Positions 10,052 through 22,000 of a DNA stretch of 64,000 nt are shown piece after piece. A program made the position numbers and the translations under genes. Source of the DNA: Tritrichomonas musculus (taxonomy: Eukaryota > Parabasalia > Tritrichomonadida > Tritrichomonadidae); assembly GCA_039105265.1 (NCBI GenBank), contig JAPFFF010000053.1, positions 992,001-1,056,000 of the forward strand, written 5' to 3'. Numbering within the stretch: the stretch's first letter is position 1; each line of letters starts with the position of its first letter. The notes under the pieces were generated by a model. The model worked only from the letters and a program-made list of their open reading frames with translations. It did no database searches and was not told where the DNA came from.

Positions 10052-10695
10052 TAATGTTATCAAAAAATCCTTTTTTAAAAATCGATTTACTCGTGATATA
10101 TGATACGCTCGACAGAACCCCCTTTGGGTTTAGTTGAATTAATGAAGAAGCAAAGCCATGAATATATTGAATATACAAAATCTCCAATTTATTAATTATC
10201 ACTATATAAGAGATACTCAAATAGTTAATAATGAAAATATTTTTGATCGATGAACATTATATTTTTAATTATACTTTTTTTCCAAATGGGCGAACCAAGT
10301 CTATGAGAGAGATTATTTTTTTTTAATTATTATTAATTGAATTTTGGATTTTGCATGTTTCTTTCGCTAATTTAATCTTAGTTAGATCATTATCTATAAT
10401 TTACAGATATGAAATTTCATATTTAAATGAATTTAACTTTATTCAAATATTAACAAAATTTTTTCCAGAAAAACTAATATGCTCTAATCATCATTCAATA
10501 GTATTTAAACTTTTGTACCATATCATCTAAAATTCGAATCATGAGTAAGATGTTGAGCCAACTTAAACTTATTGGTAAAATCCAGAACTTGATTGTAACC
10601 GAAAGTCAGTAAAGATGATTGCTTCTTTTCTTTTCTTATAGTGATATTTATAAATTTCCTTTCAATATAGTGCTTAAATTCTTTTCACAATATTT

Positions 10696-10727
10696 GTGAA
10701 AAATACCAAATATTTGGTATTTTTCAC
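10696..10727. repeat. 32-bp perfect palindrome
   Basis: GTGAAAAATACCAAAT is followed immediately by ATTTGGTATTTTTCAC, with no loop. It is far from any gene. It could be a fused pair of element ends or a cruciform-forming site; nothing further can be said. Confidence 0.6.
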
Positions 10728-10916
10728 TTGAAAAACCTCATTCTCTTCTCAAATTAACCTCATATACTCCTCTCATTTAATTAAATGGGATTATCAAAAT
10801 ATTGAAAAGATTTATTTAAAAATGATTTTTTTAGTTGAAAAATTCAATGAGTTTTTTAGGTTGATTGAGAGAATTTTGAAAAAGAATAGAAAAATTATAA
10901 AATTGGATATTTATTA

Positions 10917-10946
10917 TTAATTAATTAATTAATTAATTAATTAATT
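10917..10946. repeat. (TTAA)n microsatellite
   Basis: Seven and a half tandem TTAA units. It is a ready target for TTAA-specific elements but is not interrupted here. Confidence 0.85.
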
Positions 10947-13350
10947 TTTGCCAATATTATAAAATTAAATATGAATTCTAATATTAAATAGAGAATCATA
11001 ATATAAATAAAAAACTTAAAATATTCTTAATTGATAAAGATATTATAAAAAAATAAAATTTCCTCTCAAATATTTTGTGAAAGAAAACTTAAAAATTGAA
11101 TTTAAAATTTTCCTAAAATTTTAACTTTAAAATAAGTGAAAATTTTTTTGAGTACAATTTTAAGAAAAAAATATGTTTATCTTATTTAAAAACAAAGTAT
11201 AAAATTTAATAATAATAAATATTAATATTTTAATTAATAATAAAAATAAATATAGTTTTATAAAGCATTATACTGCAATTAGCAAGTTATATTATTCGAT
11301 CAAATTTAATGTTCATTATACAAACATGAAATATATCCAATAAATCAAATATAGATGTATATTAAAAGTAAAATATTTAAAATAATTAGTATTTATTTAG
11401 AAAATCAAAAATAATTATTAATATTTTTCATTGAAATAATGAATGAGTTTCTAATCATTATTTTTTCCTACTCAATTAAGGCTTTAGAAAAAAATTCAAT
11501 GAAATTCTGAGGAAGTTTTTTTAATTCAAATTTGATAAGAATAAGTTTTGAGAGAAATTCAATGAACATTCAATTTTCAGGGACAAAAATATAAAACAAA
11601 TGGATGCTTGAGATCGTAGCGTTTAATATTCGGAAAAAGATATATTACTATGGATACATCAAAGAATAAAAGTACGATTTCCATAAATAGCAAATATTTA
11701 ACCTCAAAAATCTCCAATTATATTAGAATAAGGCAAGAATAGTACAAATGTTAAAAAATAAAAAATTCATTCAACCAAAAAGTTTTAAAAAATTGAGAGG
11801 AAATTGAATACTCATACTCGACTCTTAAACAATATTTCAATATACGTTCTCAAATTATTAATAATGATTAAATTGATAATAAATGTCCAAAATTGGAAAA
11901 TAACTTTATAAATTTTAATTATAATTTGCCTTTCAAAATCTCATAAAGTCAAATTATAATTCTAATTGAATTATTTATTATGGTTCAATTGAAATAATAC
12001 TTTAAAATTTTTCTGTTTTTTTATTCACTTTTTCATAGCTATTATGCTTGAAAATTAATTATTCATAAACAGAAAAAAAGCAATTTTAATAATTTTTTAA
12101 TATTTATAATTGTTTCAACATTAATATAATGATTTTAATAAGGTGGTTCCTTTGTAAATGGGATTAAATAAAGAATTTCTCTCAATAATTTTTAATAATA
12201 ATAAAATTCAGACATATTGTTATTATTTGAAATTTGAATGTTTTTGAAATTGATTCAGAAGAATTTTTGGTTGGTGAAATAAAAAAACGGATATTTCTTT
12301 TATTATTATCTTTTTTTGGAGTTATGATTTTATGCTAATAATTGTAAATATAATTTTTTTTACTATTATAAAAAAATATTAAATGATTATATAATCATTA
12401 AAGGAATTTTTTGATTCTAATGAAAATTCTGAATTTTGTGAATTTATGAACATTTTCCATTTTTATTGCAATAAATAGATATATCTCAGAGTATATATAT
12501 ATGTATGTATATCAATTTCACTAAGCCAAATACCTCGTTCGTGATTCATGTTTTTTTTTATTTTAAATGTGCTAGATATTTCTGTTAGATGAATTGTTTA
12601 TAAAATTATAATTGATTATGTTAACATAAAAGAGTTTAACATAGGTCATTAATGCAATGGATAAAAGAGTTAAATTTGAGAATGAAATAAATGGTTCGTT
12701 AACATGATATACCTATATTAAACTAAAATAATATAATATTAATGCTAATATATTATTCATTTAATATATTTAAATAAATAAATTGCATAATAATATAAAG
12801 ATAAAAATAGTTTATTTGAAACCAACAATTCAAAAGGATAATTGAAATACTATTGAAATCTATCCAAAATTCTTCATATTCAATTTATATTTTTCAGAAG
12901 AATGAGAAAAAAAAAAATTCGATAAAACTAATTCAGAAGAATTGAAAATGAAAAAAAAAAAAAAAAAAAAAAAAACAATTTTCTGATAAATTCTTGATAT
13001 AATAATTTAGAAATAAACATCAGCATAGTACAAAAAGAAGCGTCTTTATGGAGAAAAATTAACATCTTTTTGTTCAAAACAAAATTGAGTGCCCGTTGCT
13101 AAGGATTGAAATGATTGCAACATCAAGACTCCAATATCAATGGACCTCATTACAATATGTGAAAGGACTTTAAATAAATATGGGTATCATTTTTATTTTT
13201 TCAATCAACTACAACCATTTCGTTCAAATTTCAATTAATTGAAATGTTTCAATGTTTCTCTGAAAATACTATATGGCTTTGGACATATTGACTTTTTGAA
13301 TGAATAAATTTGACCTTAAAGTATTGAAAAAAATGTCAAGTGCTTTAACA

Positions 13351-13357
13351 TCATTTT
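13351..13357 (+). promoter_or_regulatory. Inr-like initiator of the NCS2 permease gene
   Basis: TCATTTT lies with its A 11 nt upstream of the ATG at 13364. It fits the trichomonad initiator consensus TCA(+1)Y(T/A), which in Trichomonas vaginalis drives most protein genes and gives very short leaders. This supports the chosen start. The transcription start itself is inferred. Confidence 0.6.
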
Positions 13358-13363
13358 TTAAAA

Positions 13364-14833
13364 ATGAAGCCAAAGACAAAGTTATACTTAACAAATTGCG
13401 CTCTTGCATTTCAGCATCTTTTTGCAGTTCTCGGAGGTGTTGTTGTTGTTCCAGTTTTATTAAAAATGGAGACATCAATGGGTTTATTCTGCTCAGGATT
13501 GGGAACAGTTTTGTTTTATTTCGTTTGTAAGAGACAAGTTCCAGTTTTCCATGGATCTTCATCAACATATTTGGCAGGGTTGCAAGCATTAATGAAAAAT
13601 TGTATAGAAAAAAACCATTACTCGCATGAATCATACGTTGCACGACAAGCTATCGCTATTATTATTTCAGGTGTTGTATATTTTATTATTGCTGTCATTG
13701 TTTATTTTGTTGGTCCTCAAAGAATATCAAAATTATTCCCACCAATTGTCGTAGGCCCTATTGTTATGGCTATTGGTCTTCCATTATGCCCAAAAATGAT
13801 TGATTCAAATATTGTTTCAAGTTACGATGGTCCAAAAGCCAAATTCCATTCATATCAAGTTTGGATTATAGCTGTTATTACAATGGCCGTAATTGTTGGC
13901 ATGACATGCTTTGCTCCAGGCATTTGGAATTGCCTTGGTATTATTTTTGGAATTGTTGCGGGGTATATTGCTTCAGCATGCTTCCAAGTCATTGATTATA
14001 GTCAAATTAAAAGCTCAAATTGGATTTTATTCCAACCAGAAGAATTCAAAAAGACATTTTGGTTTTGGAAAGAGGCAAAGTGGGATTGGGGAGCAATTGG
14101 AATGATCATTCCTCTAGCAATTGTAGCTTTAATGGAACACTTGGGTGATGTTTCAACGAATAGTTCTGTCTGTGGAAAAGACTTTTTTGTTGAACCAGGT
14201 CTTCACAGGACAATTGCTGGTGATGGATGCGCATTAGTAGCCGCAGGTTTTTTGGGTGCACCACCAATGGCCACATATAGTCAAAATACAGGTGTCCTTG
14301 TAATTACAAGGAACTTTAATCCAGATGTTCTTGCTATAGCTGGTGGTTATGCCATGTTCCTCGGTTTGATTACTAAAGTAGGTGCAATATTTAACTCAAT
14401 TCCAAGCTTTGTTATCGGTGCTGCTTCCTCAATGATGTTTGCAATCATTGGTTGCATGGGTATTAAAGTTCTCATCATGAACAATGTTGATATTTCAAAA
14501 TCAAGAAATTTAATGATTTCAGCTCTTATATTGCTTATTGGTATTGGTTTCCCTTATGGTAGAGTAGATACATCTGCTGGTGATGTTGAAATTTCACCAG
14601 TTGCTATTGCAACTCTTGTTGGTGTAATATTGAATTTATGCATACCTGAAAAGAAAGGTAATGCTGATCATGAAAACAATTCAGAAATGGATTCAGAAGA
14701 AGCTAAAAGATACGAATCAGAATATTCAGAAGGAAAATATAATCAAAGTATGAATGAAGATGAAATTGAAAATAGTTCTGAATCTTCAGAAAATAATACA
14801 GTTCAAGATTTAAATAGAACTGATGAGGTTTAA
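13364..14833 (+). CDS. NCS2 family nucleobase permease (xanthine/uracil type)
   Basis: This 489-aa multi-spanning membrane protein should import purine or pyrimidine bases with a cation. The NCS2 signature QNTGVLVITR (from residue 307) matches [QEP]-N-x-G-x4-T-[RKG]. Other family marks are the TM1 Gln-His pair (AFQH, 17-18), EHLGD in TM8 (E258, H259), the GD pair after the helix break and a chain of about 12 to 14 hydrophobic segments. Gln at the motif start is typical of xanthine/urate carriers, whereas bacterial UraA has Glu there, so purine preference is a hint only. The C-terminal 60 residues are acidic, Glu/Ser/Asn-rich and probably cytosolic. Trichomonads depend on salvaged bases, so such a carrier is expected. 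The start is supported by the Inr 11 nt upstream. The stop is TAAA. Confidence 0.93.
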   Translation: MKPKTKLYLTNCALAFQHLFAVLGGVVVVPVLLKMETSMGLFCSGLGTVLFYFVCKRQVPVFHGSSSTYLAGLQALMKNCIEKNHYSHESYVARQAIAIIISGVVYFIIAVIVYFVGPQRISKLFPPIVVGPIVMAIGLPLCPKMIDSNIVSSYDGPKAKFHSYQVWIIAVITMAVIVGMTCFAPGIWNCLGIIFGIVAGYIASACFQVIDYSQIKSSNWILFQPEEFKKTFWFWKEAKWDWGAIGMIIPLAIVALMEHLGDVSTNSSVCGKDFFVEPGLHRTIAGDGCALVAAGFLGAPPMATYSQNTGVLVITRNFNPDVLAIAGGYAMFLGLITKVGAIFNSIPSFVIGAASSMMFAIIGCMGIKVLIMNNVDISKSRNLMISALILLIGIGFPYGRVDTSAGDVEISPVAIATLVGVILNLCIPEKKGNADHENNSEMDSEEAKRYESEYSEGKYNQSMNEDEIENSSESSENNTVQDLNRTDEV

Positions 14834-15360
14834 AATTATATTTTAATAAATACATAAACTAGAATTTCCTTGATTTGTTTGAAAAAAATTGAGGGAAAAT
14901 AATTTTTAGATAAAAATTTAACCTATCAATTTTTTTGAAATCATTTCAATCATTTATTTTTTATTTTGATATAAGTTAAATTTTTGTACTTTCAAAAATT
15001 GAATGTCTTTTATTGAAAATAATTTATTTAATTAAGGGCGTTTGGCCTCTCAAAAAGTGGAGATTTAAAACATCTATAATTTCCATAATAATGTATTTTT
15101 AATTTATTTTATAGTTTATATATAATATAAAAGTATATAATTTATTATTTATATAACTATAAAAGCAAAATTACAAAAAAATAAAAAAATCATATTTATG
15201 TTTTTTTTATATTTGAAATATCCTTGCTCCGAAGACATAGTTTGATTTTTATTTATTTATTTATAAAATTTTTTATACTAGGCAACCATATCATTTCTAA
15301 TTATCCTCAAATAGTTATTTTGATTTTAAGTTCTTCAATATCAGGTATGCTTTTCGAGGA
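14834..15360. other. Intergenic spacer
   Basis: AT-rich, with no coding frame. Just before the GC-richer patch there is a phrase GGGCGTTTGGCCTCTC (from 15036), which could be an element edge, but no inverse partner was found. Confidence 0.5.
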
Positions 15361-15545
15361 CAAGGAAGAGTAGTCTACCCGAAAATAATTTCGAGATCGA
15401 GGAGACTCCCGTACTCAGTTTACCCGAGTAAAACCGAGTAAAATAACCGTTTTACTCGGCCATCCTCGATACCTATTTGCCCGAAGTATTCAATTTCCGA
15501 GGAAATCTCGAGGATGCCCGAGGTTTCAAGTTCGAAAAAAAATTC
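15361..15545. repeat. GC-richer patch with CTCGG-type hairpins
   Basis: A sharp composition change. The words CCCGAG, CCGAG and TCCTCGA and their inverses recur. A clean hairpin CCGAGTAAAA (15434-15443) / TTTTACTCGG (15450-15459) has a 6-nt loop. The patch borders the broken helicase element and overlaps a meaningless 82-aa frame. It may be the terminal structure of that element or an independent repeat. Confidence 0.5.
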
Positions 15546-15825
15546 TCGTTAATTGGTTCATCATCAACATATTCATCCGTTGTAGCGGAGTACGAAGTAT
15601 CATTATCATCATTATCATTATCATCATATTTACCAAATCGTACATAACCAAATTTATATAATGCTTCATCCCAATTTGTTTTACTTATACAATTCCATGC
15701 TCTATTGCGTAATATATTCAAATGTCGTTCTTATCTATTGTTTGGTATCGAATAATTCCTTTTCTTCAAATGTTTCCCATATCGAACATATACATATATA
15801 TCAGAATTTCTATTACGATTTCTAC

Positions 15826-17109
15826 CTAAAAATTGCTTAACCCGGATATGGTATCAATATACGTTTGGACGAATATAGATAGAATACTCTCTTTAATAAA
15901 TTGGCCGTTCTGGATAGATGAAGTAGATATGATAACATCAACATCTTCTTCAAATAAACCATCTTTATTCAGTTTAACCTCCTTTTCATCACCTGTATAT
16001 AAAGCAACTTTATATTTATCTTTCAATAAATCCTTCAATATTTTGCACTCTTTCTTATCTTCTGTTTTTTAAAATACTTTATCGTATTTCATTCTCTTTA
16101 TATCAATTAAGTATACTATCTCAGCACGTTGTTCATCAACATCAGGTATCAACTTATTAACATAGATGTTTCGATTATATTTCTCATCAATCGAAACATC
16201 TCTAAAGCACGTAAAGTGTTTAATATCTTCAGCTGTTGCTCTTAATAAAGCTACTTTATCGAACTCTTTGTTTTTTTCAATCAAACTTATATGTTGTAAC
16301 AGCAAGTGAGCTTCATATATTACAAGAAAGTAATCGAGTTGTTGTTCTCTTTCATAGTATTCTTCAATTAAGTCACCTAAGCACTTAGAAGCAGTATTGT
16401 AAGTTGTAATAATTATATTAACTTCATTATGTACAGCTTTGTGAAACTCTTTAAACGCATTATCACTAACACACAATTGAATAGACTTAACTTTCATATC
16501 AATCAGTTTGGTATAGAATTCTTCAGCGATATTTACTGTTGGAACTATTACAATAAATTTATCTGTTTTATGTGAAGATATCCATTTACGAATTACAGTA
16601 GATTTACCAGAGCCAATTGGTGCTTCACAAATGAACTTCTTCATTCTAATCTGTTTAGTAATCTTACGTAAATCATACTTATCACGGTCAATGTAATAAC
16701 AAGGAGAATCATCATCAAAGTCGACATAATCAAGAAAGTTACCATTCTCATCATAACATTCTATAATATCATCAACACAAAGTTTATTTTCACCACTAGT
16801 GAGGTGTTTAATCGATGTTTCATCATCTAATGGATTGCCGTTCTTATCAATGTAACCTTCACACTGTATAGTATATACTCGTTCAGGAATTTCATCAAAT
16901 ATCTGCCATCTAATATAGGTTAGATCTTGTACTTCAGGAGCTGTGGTATCATTTAAGACTTGTTCTGTAATGTTTTCTTCATAAACTAGTTGTTTTTTCA
17001 ATGGGGCATCATCGTCATAAAATTCGTTGATGAACTCATTAATGGACTCCCATTTAATACCTTCATTTACGTCATCATATAACATGGTGTTCAGAGTCAT
17101 TGGTTTCAT
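15826..17109 (-). pseudogene. SF2-type helicase remnant (origin-binding-helicase-like)
   Basis: The longest readable piece (16069-17109, 346 aa) has a P-loop APIGSGKST near residue 168, then IVIVPTVNIAEEF (motif Ia-like) and IIITTYNTA, in the order expected for a superfamily 2 ATPase. The N-terminal 160 residues are acidic. A shorter piece at 15826-16038 resembles the second helicase half. The overall look recalls replication-origin-binding helicases of large DNA viruses and their relatives, but this is by pattern only. The gene is broken. Two 24-bp tandem repeats (17157-17204) lie directly upstream. Confidence 0.55.
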
Positions 17110-17156
17110 TTAAAGAGAAATTTCCCTTAAATTTACATAAAATTTACGTTATTATT

Positions 17157-17204
17157 ACAATTAGCTCTTCATTATTAGACACAATTAGCTCTTCATTATT
17201 GGAC
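17157..17204. repeat. Two tandem 24-bp units upstream of the helicase remnant
   Basis: ACAATTAGCTCTTCATTATT plus four bases occurs twice head to tail, with one mismatch. A related phrase GGACACAATTAGC recurs near 17422. Placement just ahead of the helicase start suggests a promoter-type repeat of the element. Confidence 0.6.
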
Positions 17205-18561
17205 ACATTTTTTACCCAATAATGAAAATGTATTAAACCCTTAAAAAAACATGAAAAACAGCAGGTTTGAGAGGTCTGTGGAGTTTTGTGGAAGGGTAAA
17301 TCAAGGATTTCATACGCAGTTTTGGGCTTCTGGAAAATTTCAAAACAAATTCATCTTAATATAGTCATTTTGCCAATTTTAATAGATCATAGACATATAT
17401 AAACATATATCATTAGCTTTTGGACACAATTAGCACTAAAAATACATATTAATATAGTCTACTTTATCCCGTATTGGCAATTAGCGTGATTGTGACCGGT
17501 ATATATACGCTTCTTGATGGTAGGGATAAATTAATGTTTCTGAGCTCAAAGAAAAAAATCAACAAATGATTCTTACCCTCAGAATTCATGAAATGGACGT
17601 GGTTTTTTGGGAGAAATTTTCACTTAAAGGAGCTCCAGAAGTGGTTAAGGATGGGAGGAAGGTCATTGACAGGTAGCCCTCTTTAACATTACTACTTTAT
17701 TCATATCTAAATATTTAACAAGATTATTCTGATATGAGTTTATTCCAATATTAAATACATCAACAAAATCCTATTTTTGATCAATTGTGTTATCTTGTAT
17801 CCAGGATAGAATGATATAGAAATATTTACATAATATTGGTCTGAATCATATCTATTGATAATATTTCTTGTACACGTTTCAAAATTTGATAATTATAATA
17901 CCAATCTAATTGCATATCTAATCCATTAAATGTAGGCTTGCCTACATTCTTTATTTATGTAATTTTTTTCTTCCTTTTCTGTTTTTGTTTTTATAGCTTG
18001 CGCTGTCATTTATGCTTTACTGTTGGTATAGTTTTCATTTTCATTTAATACCATAAGATCTATATATTTATTAGATGATTCATCTATATACTTTTTTAAC
18101 ATCTCAATCTTTCTATCCATAATCTTAATTTCAGTTTGAACAGAAGATTTAATTGAAGAATTATAAGCTTTAAACTTCTATTTTATGTGCACCAACTTTG
18201 AGGAATATTAAAGTAATATCGATTAGGTTTAGTAGGATCTTGTCCATCATTTTCTAGAAAGTAAGCATATTCGATAGGTATAGGTGTTTGTTCTTCTGTA
18301 GCGTATAGTGTATGATACTTTTCAATCTTAATAATGTATCATTTATTATTTTATACAATTTTCAGAGGCTATTTTTTTTAGGCTGTCAAAATTTTTGACC
18401 AAACTTTGACCACAGTCATTTATATCTTCACTGAAATTTGATTAGCTCTTGAAAAGGTAAGAAAAAAATAAATCTGAACATTTGAAATAAATACTTTACT
18501 ATATTTATCTTGTAAAGGTAGCAATAATAGAGAGAATGTTCAAACAATTAAAGGAGGTTAA

Positions 18562-18909
18562 GGCGGATTTAGTTGTTTATCTTTTTGTTCAAATGGTGAG
18601 GTTGGCTCAGATTGGACATTCACTGAATCCAATTTCAGAGATTGACAATTTGGAGATTCAGAAAATGCATCAAATTTTGTTCGGGGTAGCAAATTCTCTT
18701 TATTTAAAATTGTTGTTGATACAAAAATTTATAAATTACTTGGTGTTTCACCTGAAGCTAATGAAAATGAATTAAGAAAAACATATCATAAAAAAGCTCT
18801 TGAATTACATCCAGATCATAACAAAAGTCCAGATGCGACAGAAAAACAACATTGTCTCGGTCGTAATGAAAAATTTACTAGTCATTATGGAAAAGGAACA
18901 GAAAAATGA
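18562..18909 (+). pseudogene. J-domain (DnaJ-like) gene fragment
   Basis: One frame carries a clear J domain at 18727-18830: YKLLGVSPEANENELRKTY, KKALELHPDHNKS, with the HPD tripeptide that stimulates Hsp70. The preceding 50 codons in the same frame contain one internal TGA (18643-18645), there is a TAA directly before codon 18562, and no ATG opens the frame. After the J domain the frame runs only 25 more codons to a TGA at 18907. A typical DnaJ protein would continue much further. I read this as a truncated and decayed host gene, perhaps a type III J protein. Confidence 0.7.
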
Positions 18910-19046
18910 CGCACCAGTAATGGATATACCAAAATCACACCAGAATAAAATTCACTTAGAAAAAATAATGTCAAATATTAATTTTTTTTTAAAGAAATGA
19001 ACTGCTTTTTAATTGTAAATTATATAAAAAGTTGTTGTTTTATAGT

Positions 19047-22000
19047 TTAATATGATAATAAATCATATCCGAACCCTTCATAAAAAGCAACTGAAATTTC
19101 ATATATTTTAGGGTTTTCTTGTTTTTCTTGAATTTTTGTTTCTTGCTTCATCAAATCTCTTAACGAAATTATATTCAGTTTATAATCATAAATATAATCA
19201 ATATCTTGATAAAATTTTAAATAGCTATCGAAAATCTTTTCATCATTCATAGTTGAATTTATAATTAGTGAAACAATTTCTGATATCAAGTCTTCAGGTT
19301 TAAATGAATATTTTACTATTTCAGCATTAATTTTATCAAGTTCAAAACCATGCTTGTAAATTAGTATAATACACAAAAACTCTTTGGAAGGATGAAATTC
19401 ATTTGCTGAATTAACCAATAAATTGATGGCTTTATCAATGTTTTCTTCATTCCGAAGATGGTAGAAATATAAATTAGCCAAGTTGAATGATGAAACTTCA
19501 TTATCAATTCCATTGGTAGTAATTTCACTAAACAATTCAACTGCACGTGGAATATTTTGAGGGATTTCATTGCCAAATCCATTCTTATAAATAACGGCAA
19601 AATTATTTTTTCCATGTTCATCATCTACATTAGATGCATCTATATAAAGATCCAGTGCTTTTTTTACATCTCTTTTCACATATTTGCCTTCATGATACAA
19701 ATAGCCAAGAGGAAAATGAGCTTCATTAAACCTGTTAAGTGATGATTGCGTTAAGAAATAGAGAGCTTTATTAATACTGCTTTGATCTGTAATGTTTTCC
19801 AAATATATCATTCCAAGACGATATTGAGCTTCTGAATTATTCTGTTTTGCAGGTATTAATAAATAATTAATAGCTTCATTAATATCAGATTTAACATTAT
19901 TTCCTTCATAATAAATGCTTCCAAGTTGAATCAAAGCTTTATGATTGTTCCTTCTTGCAGCAAGTGAATAATAACGCATTGCCTTTTCAATGTCTTGCCT
20001 ATCATCATCATAGAAAAAAATATTACCTAAATTATATAGAGCATCACTCTGATTCAAATTAGCAGCAATTTCAAAATAATGAATTGCTTTATCTATGTCA
20101 TTATTTTCATGATAATAAATATAACCAAGATTAAATATTGCATCTGGTTGATTTTGGTCAGCAGCTTTGGTATAATAAGATATAGCTTTGTTTAAATCTC
20201 TTTTTTTATAATAAATGAATCCTAATAATAATTGAGCGAGGGCATGATTTTGAATTGATGCAAGAGTCAAATAATTAATCGCTTTATTTAAATCGAAATA
20301 ACCAAAATCACATCTATAATGAATTACTCCAAGCATGTATTGTGATTCAACATTATTCTGATTTGATGCTTTTTCAAAATAATAAATTGCTTTTTTAAAG
20401 TCACGTTGAACATCATGGCCTAAAAAATATAGCATTCCAAGTAATCTTTGTGACTCGGCATGATTCTGATCTGCAGCTAATGAGCCATAATAAAGTGCTT
20501 TATTTATATCTTTTCTGATATGAATTCCATTGGAATAAATTAAAACAAGCCTGGCATTTGCATCCAAATAATTATAAGAAGATGCAATATTCAAATATTT
20601 TATAGCTTTGTTGATATCTTTTTTAATATATTTTCCTTCATGAAAAATGCAACCAAGGCGATAATTTGCTTCTACATCATTTTGATTTGCAGCTAATGTT
20701 AAATAATGTATTGCTTTATTAATATCTTTCTGTATATCAATACAAGTATAATAAATATAACCCAAAAGTGCTTGTGCTTTTGGATGATTTTTTTCAGCAG
20801 AAATTGTTAAATTATAAATACATTTATGAATATCTCTTGTAACATATTTTCCTTCATAATAAATACTTCCAATAACATAATTTAAATGTGGGCTGATCAT
20901 ATTAAAACATGAAATAACACTCATCCAATAAAAAGGGAAAAATATCGAAAGCAAAATTCTTCTTTGTTTTCCTTTTTGTAAAATCATATTCAGGTCTTTA
21001 TCTTGAATTTGTTGGAAATAATGAAAATAAAACTCATTAATTAATTCTGAGATAGTTGGCCTTTTCTTTTGGTCTTTAATTATACATCTTTGGCACATTT
21101 CATATATTTTTTGATGCTTTCCAAATTCTGTTGATTTCATTTCATCTGTTGGATCTTTTTCACAAATTATATAATACATCATTTTCCCAAGTGAATAAAT
21201 ATCGCAACTATATGAATAACTATTGTTATAATTTACTTCTGGAGCAACGTATAATGAACCAAAATCAGCAGTTGTATTTTTTCGATTTAAAACAAAATCT
21301 TCTTCAACTAAACGATCGTAATCAATCAGAACAATATTTTTATTTTGATCAATCATAACATTATTGTTCTTTAAATCTCTATAAATGAATTTGTTAGAAT
21401 GCAAGTATTCAAATATCAACAACAATTCAAAAATATATGTTATTTTGACATTTTCATCCAAATTAAGATTTTTAATATTTGACAATGTTTTGCCATTTAT
21501 GAATTCAATAACCAAATAATTACAATTTTTAACTTTTCCATAATATTGTAATAGCAATGGATGTTTAAGTTTTTCATAATTTAACGACTCTCTTTTAAAG
21601 AGATCTTCTGAATTTGGGTCTCTATTTGGATGTTGAATTTTGAGAGAAAATAATTCTTGTTTTTCTATATGATAGATTAAATAAACTCTGCCAGATGAGC
21701 CACCTCCAATTTCTCGTAATTTTATATAGTCATTTACGTCTATTTCATTCTTAAAAATTTTTTTTTCATTAGCAAAAAAAGTTTGGATTCTGTTTTGAGT
21801 TAATTTTTGATAACTTTGGTTGATTAAATAGCCTGATATACATGATCGAATATTGTCCCAGAGATTTTTAAACTTTTTCTTTTCTTTTTTTGAAAAATCG
21901 ATATATTTATTGAACGAAATAATTTCTTTTTTCAAGTATTCACTTAATTCAATTTCATTGTATTGAATTTTAATATATTGGTCGAAAATATCTTTCTCTA

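Larger units (their letters stand above)
10052..13350. other. 3.3-kb AT-rich intergenic region
   Basis: No supported gene. Contents: a perfect 32-bp palindrome (10696-10727), a TTAA microsatellite (10917-10946), a run of about 25 A near 12950-12975 and many short AT repeats. The last few hundred bases form the upstream region of the NCS2 permease gene. Short frames here are random AT-rich open stretches. Confidence 0.6.
15546..18360 (-). mobile_element. Broken helicase-bearing virus-like or large DNA element (fossil)
   Basis: Coding remnants on the minus strand run from about 18360 to 15550. The right part (about 18360-17700) has phrases such as PTKPNRYYFNIPQSW and GKPTFNGLDMQLDWYYNY in decayed frames. 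The left part carries a helicase-like gene. All share one strand and a similar state, so they probably came in together. It is broken at several places. No capsid, integrase or polymerase gene was recognised, so the family (virus-like element or large transposon) stays open. The age is not recent, but the helicase part is still readable. Confidence 0.5.

Noticed and set aside
11580-11760. Possible kinase-like scrap
   Set aside because: Translations in all frames lack HRD, DFG or APE; resemblance was only compositional.
16465-16476. ACTAACACACA, resembling the trichomonad branch point/3' splice signal
   Set aside because: It is on the plus strand while the coding remnant there is minus, the following bases are AATT rather than G, and no matching 5' splice site is seen.
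17560-17676. Plus-strand phrase reading ILTLRIHEMDVVFWEKFSLK
   Set aside because: Looks somewhat protein-like but is short, has no start and cannot be tied to a family or to the minus-strand fossil.
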